From the NCBI GenBank assembly GCA_036556965.1, contig DATBIO010000278.1, forward strand, positions 1 through 19,209: DNA of 19,209 bases. Reading direction: 5' to 3'. The notes under the pieces were generated by a model. The model was not told the DNA's origin. It saw only the letters and a program-made list of their open reading frames with translations, and searched no databases. The first letter of the stretch is position 1; the number at the start of each line of letters is the position of its first letter. Origin of the DNA: DATBIO01 sp036556965 (GTDB lineage Bacteria > Acidobacteriota > Vicinamibacteria > Fen-336). Made by a program: the position numbers and the translations under genes. This document shows, one piece after another, positions 7,884 through 13,787 of the stretch.

Positions 7884-9484
7884 TGCGCGCGCTCCCCCTC
7901 CTGCTCGCCCTGGCCACGCCGGTGGGGCCGCGCTTCCTGGCCGACGATCCCCTGGCCGTGGACCGCGACACGCTGCCCGTGGACAAGCCCCTGCCCGTGG
8001 AGCTGTCCACCACCTACGACGTCCTCGAGTACAGCTGGTCCCACCGCCCCGACGGGAAGACGCCGCCCGCCGCCAACACCAACACCCTGGGCGAGGTGCC
8101 CGACTCGAGCTGGTTCACCAACCGGCTGGGGCGGCAGGCCCTCTCCCCGGAGGACGCGGCGCGCGGCCCCGCCACGGGCACGGGTCCGGACGCCAGCGGG
8201 CCGTGGACGGTCGTGTCGGGCAAGTCGGGCGGCATCACCCCCGGCTTCACCATGCGCGACGCCGCGGGAGAGGTCTGGTTCGTGAAGTTCGATCCCCAGG
8301 AGTACCTGGGCCTCTCCACCGCCGCCGACGTCATCGGCGCGCGCTTCTTCCACGCCCTGGGCTACAACGTGCCCGAGAACTTCGTGGCCTCCTTCCCCCG
8401 CGATCGGCTCCGGCTGGCCCCGGAGGCGCACATCAGCGGGGGCGGGAAGCCGCGCCGCCCCATGACCCGGGCCGACCTCGACGCCATCCTGGCCCGTGCC
8501 GGACGCCTGCCCGACGGGAGCTACCGCATCGTGGCCAGCCGGCGCGTGCCGGGCGAGCCCATCGGCCCCTTCGAGTACCTGGGCACGCGCTCCGACGATC
8601 CCAACGACGTCTTCCCCCACGAGCACCGCCGCGAGCTGCGGGGCCTGCGCCTGTTCTGCGCCTGGCTCAACCACGACGACAGCCGCAGCATGAACACGCT
8701 GGACACCTGGCTGCCGGAGCCGAGGCACGTCAAGCACCACCTCATCGACTTCTCCTCCACGCTGGGCAGCGGGTCCGACGCCACGCGCCGCATCGCCCCC
8801 CAGAACCCGCGCGCCGGCAACGAGTACATCCTGGAGCTGCGGCCCGCCCTCCTCTCCGCCCTCACCCTGGGCATCGCGGACCGCGACTGGCGCAAGGTGC
8901 GGTTCCCGGCGTTCCCGGAGGTGGGGAACATCGAGGCCGCATTCTTCCGGCCCGAGCGCTGGAAGCCCGAGTACCCCAACCCCGCCTTCGAGCGCATGCG
9001 CCCCGCGGACGCGCTGTGGGCGGCGCGCATCCTCGCCCACGTGACGGACGACATGGTGCGCGCGGTCGTGCGCACGGGAGGCTTCCGCGACCCCGCGGCC
9101 GAGGAGTACCTCGTGGCCACGCTCCTGAAGCGCCGCGACAAGACCGTGGACCACTACCTGGGAGCCATGCCCGCGCTCTTCGAGTTCGCCGCCGGCGAGG
9201 GCCGGCTGCGCTTTCGCGACATGGGCCGCGAGCGGGGGCTGGGTATGGTCGAGGGTTACGAGCACGAGTGGTTCCGCTTCGACAACGAGACGCACGCCCT
9301 CGCGCCCCTCGGCCCGCGGGCCACCGCCGGAGAGCCGGCGCTTCCGCTGCCCGCGGAGTCGGACGGCTACCTCATGGCCCGCATCCGGCCGCGCGCCTCC
9401 CTCGCGCCGTGGCGCAAGAAAGTGGAGGTCTACCTGCGGGCGGACCCGGCCTGGACGGTGGTGGGCATAGAACGCGAGGAGTGA
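7883..9484 (+). CDS. Exported protein of unknown function with kinase-fold residues
   Basis: The product is 533 residues and starts at an ATG overlapping the barrel stop by 1 nt. A short hydrophobic leader (MRALPLLLALATPVG) suggests export. I do not recognise a named family, but the middle reads like an atypical kinase. A Gly-rich stretch SGKSGGITPGFTMRD is followed by VWFVKFD (Lys135, the beta-3 lysine position), then a helix STAADVIGARFFHALGYNVP. Later comes N-H-D-D-S-R-S-M-N (263-271) and HHLIDFSSTLGSG with Asp289. The spacing Asp266-Asn271 (5) and Asn271-Asp289 (18) equals the catalytic Asp/Asn/Asp spacing I recall for HipA. The C-terminal part is mixed helix and strand with no motif I can name. 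Kinase activity is inference, and an extracytoplasmic site would raise the question of the phosphate donor. Confidence 0.8.
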   Translation: MRALPLLLALATPVGPRFLADDPLAVDRDTLPVDKPLPVELSTTYDVLEYSWSHRPDGKTPPAANTNTLGEVPDSSWFTNRLGRQALSPEDAARGPATGTGPDASGPWTVVSGKSGGITPGFTMRDAAGEVWFVKFDPQEYLGLSTAADVIGARFFHALGYNVPENFVASFPRDRLRLAPEAHISGGGKPRRPMTRADLDAILARAGRLPDGSYRIVASRRVPGEPIGPFEYLGTRSDDPNDVFPHEHRRELRGLRLFCAWLNHDDSRSMNTLDTWLPEPRHVKHHLIDFSSTLGSGSDATRRIAPQNPRAGNEYILELRPALLSALTLGIADRDWRKVRFPAFPEVGNIEAAFFRPERWKPEYPNPAFERMRPADALWAARILAHVTDDMVRAVVRTGGFRDPAAEEYLVATLLKRRDKTVDHYLGAMPALFEFAAGEGRLRFRDMGRERGLGMVEGYEHEWFRFDNETHALAPLGPRATAGEPALPLPAESDGYLMARIRPRASLAPWRKKVEVYLRADPAWTVVGIEREE

Positions 9485-11022
9485 AACCCGGCCCCGGCGG
9501 TCCCCTGCCCGGCCTCAACGGGCGCCTGGCGGTCATCGACATCGGTTCCAACTCCGGTCGCATCGTGGTCTACGGCCGCGAGGCGGAGGGCCGCTTCCGG
9601 ATGCTGGCCACCACGCGGGCCGCCCTCCGCCTGGTGCGGGAGGTCGAGCGCGGCCACTCGCTGAGCCCGGAGGCCGTGCAGCTGACCCTGGACGCGCTGC
9701 GCGACTTCAAGGCGCTGGCGGTGGGGGCGGGCACGGAGAAGATCGCGGCGGTGGCCACCTCCGCCCTGCGCGACGCCGACAACGCGGGCGCCCTCATCGA
9801 GCGCGTGCGCGAGGAGCTCGGCTTCGAGGTCCACATCATCACGGGCGAGCACGAGGCCTGGTACGGCTTCGTGGGGGCGCTGCACGCGCTGCCCGTGGGG
9901 GACGGCGCCCTCTTCGACCTCGGCGGCGGGTCCATGCAGATCTCGCGCTTCCGCGACCGGCGGCTGTTGAGCTCGGTCAGCCTCCCCCTCGGCTCGCTCC
10001 GCCTCAGCGACACCTTCCTCGCCTCCGACCCGCCCAAGAACGGCGAGATCCGGCGGCTCCAGGAGCACGTCCGGCGCACCCTCGAGGAGTCGCGGCTGGC
10101 CGCGCTGGGGCCGGGAGAGGAGCTGGTGGGGACGGGCGGCACCGCGCGCAACATCGCGAAGATCGACCGGCGCGCGCGCGACTACCCCCTCACGCGGCTG
10201 CACGGCTATCGCCTGCCGCGCGGGCGGGTCCAGGAGATCGCGGAGACCCTCGCCTCGCGCTCGCTCAAGGACCGGCGCAAGGTGCCCGGCCTGAACGAGG
10301 ACCGCGGCGACTCCATCGTGGGCGGGAGCCTGGCCGTGGCCGCGCTCATGGAGGTGCTGCAGGCGCGCGACCTGACCGTCTCCGGACAGGGCGTGCGCGA
10401 GGGGCTGGCGCTGGGGCCGATGGCGGACGCCCTGCCCCCGCCGCGCGCGGTGCGCGAGGCATCCCTCCACGCCCTCCAGTCGCGCTTCACGGTCTGGGAC
10501 CCCGAGTCCGCCGCCCGGCGCACGGCCTTCGCCCTCGCCGTGCAGAAGGGCCTCGAGCCCGGCGCGCGGCCCGAGTACCAGGAGGCGCTGGCCTACGCCG
10601 CGCAGATCCTGGACGTGGGCACGGCCGTGGATTTCTTCGACCGCCACGAGCACGTGGCGGACATGGTGCTGGCCACGGACATGGGCGGCTTCTCCCACCG
10701 CGACCTCGCCCTCCTGTCCGCCATCCTCCGCCAGGCCGGGGACGCCGACGCCACCTCGCGGTCCTACGCTCCCCTGCTGACCGGTGACGACCGCCAGCCC
10801 GTGGAGCGCGCGGCGGTGGTCCTGCAGCTGGCCGACGACCTCCAGGAGAGGTGCGCCCGCGGCAGCGAGCCCGTGCTCGAGTGCCGCCTGGGGCGGCGGG
10901 AGGTGGTGCTGGTGGTGCCCGCGCTGGCCGGCTGGCGCCCCCGCGCCCTCGGCCAGCGCTTCGAGCGGGCCTTCGAGCGCGCGCTGGTCGTGACGCGCGA
11001 CGCCGCTGCGCAGCCGGCCTGA
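9481..11022 (+). CDS. ppx: Ppx/GppA-family exopolyphosphatase
   Basis: The product is 513 residues. The actin-like ASKHA fold is clear: phosphate loop 1 AVIDIGSNSGRIVV (Asp20), VATSALRDADNA, the catalytic-glutamate region TGEHEAWYGF (121-130), loop 2 DLGGGSMQISRF (146 on), and GTGGTARNIAKI. It should hydrolyse polyphosphate from the end, or pppGpp, in the cytoplasm. The C-terminal third aligns with the HD-like domain of E. coli Ppx, but the HE/HD pair reads Leu377-Asp378, so that metal site is probably lost. The family's E-E-A reads H-E-A (124-126). GTG at 9481 overlaps the previous stop by 4 nt; the purine-rich GAGGA directly abuts it, too close for a normal Shine-Dalgarno. Ppx versus GppA specificity cannot be told. 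Confidence 0.9.
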   Translation: MKPGPGGPLPGLNGRLAVIDIGSNSGRIVVYGREAEGRFRMLATTRAALRLVREVERGHSLSPEAVQLTLDALRDFKALAVGAGTEKIAAVATSALRDADNAGALIERVREELGFEVHIITGEHEAWYGFVGALHALPVGDGALFDLGGGSMQISRFRDRRLLSSVSLPLGSLRLSDTFLASDPPKNGEIRRLQEHVRRTLEESRLAALGPGEELVGTGGTARNIAKIDRRARDYPLTRLHGYRLPRGRVQEIAETLASRSLKDRRKVPGLNEDRGDSIVGGSLAVAALMEVLQARDLTVSGQGVREGLALGPMADALPPPRAVREASLHALQSRFTVWDPESAARRTAFALAVQKGLEPGARPEYQEALAYAAQILDVGTAVDFFDRHEHVADMVLATDMGGFSHRDLALLSAILRQAGDADATSRSYAPLLTGDDRQPVERAAVVLQLADDLQERCARGSEPVLECRLGRREVVLVVPALAGWRPRALGQRFERAFERALVVTRDAAAQPA

Positions 11023-11043
11023 TGCGCGCGGGCGCATCCCCGC

Positions 11044-11048
11044 GAGGG
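11044..11048 (+). promoter_or_regulatory. Shine-Dalgarno GAGGG deciding the GNAT start
   Basis: GAGGG lies 6 nt before ATG at 11055 and supports that codon over ATG at 11022, which overlaps the ppx stop (TGATG) but has no such site. Confidence 0.5.
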
Positions 11049-11054
11049 TCGGGC

Positions 11055-11543
11055 ATGAGCCTGGACGTGCGCGAGATCGACGCCGGCGGGTTCGCGCTGG
11101 TCTGGCCGATCTTCCAGGCGGTGGTGGCCGCCGGCGACACCTATGCCTACGATCCCGCGACGTCCGAGGAGGAGGCGCGCGCCCTCTGGACCACGCCCCC
11201 CGCGCGCTGCTTCGTGGCCCTGGAGCTCGGCGTGGCCGTGGGTGCCTATTGCCTGAAGCCCAACCAGCCCGGGCTGGGCGACCACGTGGTGAACGCCGGG
11301 TACATGGTGTCGCCCGCGGCGCGCGGGCGTGGCATCGGCGGCCGGCTCTGCGCGCACTCGATCGAGGTGGCGCGGCGGGCCGGCTTCCGGGCCATGCAGT
11401 TCAACTTCGTGGTGGCCAGCAACGAGGCGGCCATCCGGCTCTGGGAGCGGAACGGCTTCGCCGTGGTGGGGCGCGTGCCGGAGGCCTTCCGCCACCGGAC
11501 GCTCGGCCTCACCGACGTGCTCGTCATGTACCGCCGGCTGTAG
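11055..11543 (+). CDS. GNAT-family N-acetyltransferase
   Basis: The product is 162 residues, a single GNAT domain. It transfers an acetyl group from acetyl-CoA to an amine. The acetyl-CoA pyrophosphate loop is visible as VSPAARGRGIGGRLC (R-G-x-G-I-G), preceded by the beta-4 strand NAGYMV and followed by ASNEAAIRLWERNGF, the usual motif B. The N-terminal stretch IFQAVVAAGDTYAYDP resembles, from memory, a GNAT subgroup close to the fungal azetidine-carboxylate acetyltransferases, but the substrate cannot be told. Starting at ATG 11022 instead would add 11 residues and give a 1-nt TGATG overlap with ppx. Either way it is the last gene of the run that begins with the barrel gene. Confidence 0.85.
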   Translation: MSLDVREIDAGGFALVWPIFQAVVAAGDTYAYDPATSEEEARALWTTPPARCFVALELGVAVGAYCLKPNQPGLGDHVVNAGYMVSPAARGRGIGGRLCAHSIEVARRAGFRAMQFNFVVASNEAAIRLWERNGFAVVGRVPEAFRHRTLGLTDVLVMYRRL

Positions 11544-11561
11544 ACCGTGGCGGAGGAGCAA

Positions 11562-11581
11562 GGCGCCGCGCGGGCGGCGCC
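11562..11581 (+). other. Perfect 8-bp hairpin downstream of the GNAT gene
   Basis: GGCGCCGC, loop GCGG, then GCGGCGCC form a perfect 8-bp stem with a 4-nt loop, 18 bp after the GNAT stop. There is no T-tract, so it is not a canonical intrinsic terminator, but it may end or protect the upstream transcript. Confidence 0.4.
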
Positions 11582-11585
11582 GGAT

Positions 11586-11613
11586 GCCCGACGCGCGCGT
11601 AGTATAGTCGGGC
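11586..11613 (+). promoter_or_regulatory. Inverted repeat overlapping a -10 element (candidate operator)
   Basis: GCCCGAC (11586-11592) and GTCGGGC (11607-11613) are perfect 7-bp arms with a 14-bp spacer, 21 bp centre to centre, or two helical turns. The right arm overlaps the -10-like TATAGT at 11603-11608. This is what a dimeric repressor site over a promoter looks like. No matching regulator gene is in the window. Confidence 0.35.
11603..11608 (+). promoter_or_regulatory. -10-like TATAGT before the NTT-HEAT gene
   Basis: TATAGT lies 10 nt before the in-frame TTG at 11619 and 28 nt before GTG at 11637. The same kind of hexamer (TATAAT) precedes the FHA kinase at nearly the same distance. 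No -35 box is recognisable. Confidence 0.45.
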
Positions 11614-11618
11614 GCCGA

Positions 11619-13757
11619 TTGGCCTCCCTTCCTGGCGTGCCCCGATCGCTGCTCCCGCTGACGCTGGCGGCGGGGGTCCTCGTCGCGCAGCAGGTCGCGG
11701 CCAAGGCTACCCGCGACGCGCTCTTCCTCTCGCGCTTCGACGTGAGCGCGCTCCCCGTGGCCATGGTCGTCTCCGCCCTGCTCTCCCTGGCCGCGGTCTT
11801 CGCCTTCGCACGCGCGATGACGCGATACTCTCCGGCCCGCGTCGTTCCCGGCGTCCTCCTCGCCAGCGCCGTGCTCATGCTCGGGGTGTGGGGCCTCGGC
11901 CGCGCCCTCCCCCACTGGGGGGCCGCCGCCCTGTACCTCCACGTGGGCGTGTTCGGGGCGACGCTGGTCTCGGGGTTCTGGGCCCTGCTCGCGGAGAGGT
12001 TCGACCCGCGCACGGCCCGCCAGGCCATGGCTCCCGTGGGGACGGGAGCCAACGTGGGCGCGGTCGTGGGCGGCGCCTTCGCCCTCCTGATGTCCCGCCG
12101 CATCCAGATCCCCACCATGCTGCCCCTGCTGGCCCTGCTCCACGCCGTGTGCTGGTGGCTGCTGCGCCGGCAGCCCGCGGGAGCCGGCGTCGCGGAGACG
12201 CAACACGCGCCCTCGCCCGCCGGGCTGCGCGTGCTGGGCGACACCCCCTACCTGCGCCACCTCGCCCTCGTCATCGCCCTGGGCGCCTTCGCGCAGGCCC
12301 TCCTCGACTACGTGCTGGGGGCGGCGGCCACCGCGCGCTACGCCGCGGGCAGCGGGCTGATGACGTTCTTCGCGGCCTTCCACACCAGCGTCAGCGTGGC
12401 GGCGCTGGTGGTGCAGGCCACGGCCAGCCGCCTGTCCCTCGAGCGGCTGGGGCTGGCGGGCACGGCGGCCGCCCATCCCGCGGCCGTCATCGTGGGAGCG
12501 GCGGCGGCCCTGGCCTCGCCCCGCCTGTGGAGCGCGGCGCTGCTGCGCGGGCTGGAGGCGGTGATGCGCAACTCGCTCTTCCGCTCCGGCTACGAGCTGT
12601 TCTACACCCCGCTCCCCGCCCACAAGACGCGGCCCACCAAGGCCCTGGTGGACGTGGGCTGCGACCGTCTGGGCACGGTGGCGGGGAGCCTGCTCGTCCT
12701 GGGCGTCATCGCCGCGCTGCCCTCCCCGCGCGTGGCGCTGGTGGCCCTGGCCGGCGCCTCCGCGGTGGCCATGCTCGCCCTGCTCCCCCGCCTGCACGCC
12801 GGTTACGTCTCCGCGCTCGCGGAGAGCCTGCGCTCGGGGGCGGTGCGCCTGGACTCCGCGGACACCCTCGACGCCACCACGCGCTGGACGCTGGCGGAGA
12901 CCAAGGTCGCCCTCGACCGGCACGCCCTGCTGCGCGAGATCGAGACGCTGCGGGCGGCGGGGCGCAGCGCCACGGAGGCCGCGCCGAGCATCGGGGCCGA
13001 GGCACGGGAGGCCGAAGGCGCGCGCGCCGGCCGCGACCCGCGGCTGGCCGCCATCGAGGACCTCCGGTCGGCGGAGCCGCACCGGCAGCGGCGGGCCCTG
13101 TCCGCGCCCCCCGATCCCCAGCTGGTGGGTTGGGTGCTGCCCCTGTTGGCGCGCGAGGACCACTTCGCCGACGCCCTGCGCTACCTGCGGGCCTGCGCTC
13201 CGCGGGCGGTGGGCCAGCTCGTGGACGCGCTCCTCGACCCTGCGCAGGACCCCGCCGTCCGCCGGCGCGTCGCGCGGGTGCTGCGCGGGGTCCCCGGGCC
13301 CCGCACCGTGGAGGGCCTCCTGCACGGGCTGGGCGATCCGCTCTTCGAGGTGCGGCAGCAGTGCGGGCACGCGCTCCTGCGCCTGTCCGAGAGGGATCCG
13401 GGGCTGGCCCTGCCCCGGGATCAGGTCTTCGCCGCCGCCATGGCCGAGATGGAGCACGGCCGCGGCGAGGCGGACCGGGGCCTCGAGCACGTGTTCACCC
13501 TGCTCTCCCTCGTGCTCGAGCGCGAGCCGGTGCAGCTGGCGCGGCGCGCGCTGCAGGGACAGGACGCCGGGCTGCGCGGCACCGCCCTCGAGTACCTCGA
13601 GAACGTCCTGCCCGAGTCGCTGCGGCAGCGGCTCGGCCCCCTCATCGGACAGGGCCCCCTGCCCGCGCCCTCCCGGCCGGCGGACGAGGTGCGCGACGAG
13701 CTGCTGCGGTCGCGGGCCAGCTGGACGCTCCCGCGCGAGCTGTCCCGCGAGCGGTAG
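11619..13757 (+). CDS. NTT-like (ADP/ATP translocase family) membrane protein fused to HEAT repeats
   Basis: The product is about 712 residues. Residues about 8-395 are a multi-spanning MFS-type domain. Its first helix contains AAKATRDALFLSRF, and near residue 338 comes R-P-T-K-A-L-V-D-V with GCDRLG, which matches the NTT nucleotide-translocase family signature around its conserved lysine and aspartate. After a charged linker, residues about 510-690 are helical HEAT-type repeats (VRRRVARVLRGVPGPRTVEGLL, FEVRQQCGHALLRLS), presumably cytosolic. NTT-HEAT fusions are known from free-living bacteria, but their substrates are mostly untested. The start is uncertain: TTG 11619 fits the -10 spacing, GTG 11637 is also good, and GTG 11547 is unlikely because the hairpin, inverted repeat and -10 would then be coding. 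Confidence 0.82.
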   Translation: MASLPGVPRSLLPLTLAAGVLVAQQVAAKATRDALFLSRFDVSALPVAMVVSALLSLAAVFAFARAMTRYSPARVVPGVLLASAVLMLGVWGLGRALPHWGAAALYLHVGVFGATLVSGFWALLAERFDPRTARQAMAPVGTGANVGAVVGGAFALLMSRRIQIPTMLPLLALLHAVCWWLLRRQPAGAGVAETQHAPSPAGLRVLGDTPYLRHLALVIALGAFAQALLDYVLGAAATARYAAGSGLMTFFAAFHTSVSVAALVVQATASRLSLERLGLAGTAAAHPAAVIVGAAAALASPRLWSAALLRGLEAVMRNSLFRSGYELFYTPLPAHKTRPTKALVDVGCDRLGTVAGSLLVLGVIAALPSPRVALVALAGASAVAMLALLPRLHAGYVSALAESLRSGAVRLDSADTLDATTRWTLAETKVALDRHALLREIETLRAAGRSATEAAPSIGAEAREAEGARAGRDPRLAAIEDLRSAEPHRQRRALSAPPDPQLVGWVLPLLAREDHFADALRYLRACAPRAVGQLVDALLDPAQDPAVRRRVARVLRGVPGPRTVEGLLHGLGDPLFEVRQQCGHALLRLSERDPGLALPRDQVFAAAMAEMEHGRGEADRGLEHVFTLLSLVLEREPVQLARRALQGQDAGLRGTALEYLENVLPESLRQRLGPLIGQGPLPAPSRPADEVRDELLRSRASWTLPRELSRER

Positions 13758-13770
13758 GACGCACCACCCC

Positions 13771-13776
13771 TATAAT
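13771..13776 (+). promoter_or_regulatory. Consensus -10 TATAAT before the FHA kinase
   Basis: A perfect TATAAT in a 30-bp gap of otherwise GC-rich sequence, ending 11 nt before ATG at 13788. Transcription would start about 5 nt before the ATG. The only purine run (AGG) is one base from the ATG, too close for a Shine-Dalgarno. No TTGACA-like -35 is visible. Confidence 0.55.
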
Positions 13777-13787
13777 CCGCGCCAGGC

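Noticed and set aside
8203..9480. Long upstream in-frame extension of ppx
   Set aside because: The extra 426 codons are an Arg/Pro/Ala-rich shadow of the kinase-like gene; the family N-terminus (AVIDIGSNS) begins just after GTG 9481.
11547..11618. N-terminal extension of the NTT-HEAT protein from GTG 11547
   Set aside because: This stretch holds a hairpin, an inverted repeat and a TATAGT hexamer and would add a charged tail before the first membrane helix; it looks regulatory.
10764..13490. A 908-codon minus-strand reading frame across the ppx end, GNAT and NTT-HEAT genes
   Set aside because: It spans three clear plus-strand genes and its product has biased composition and no motif.
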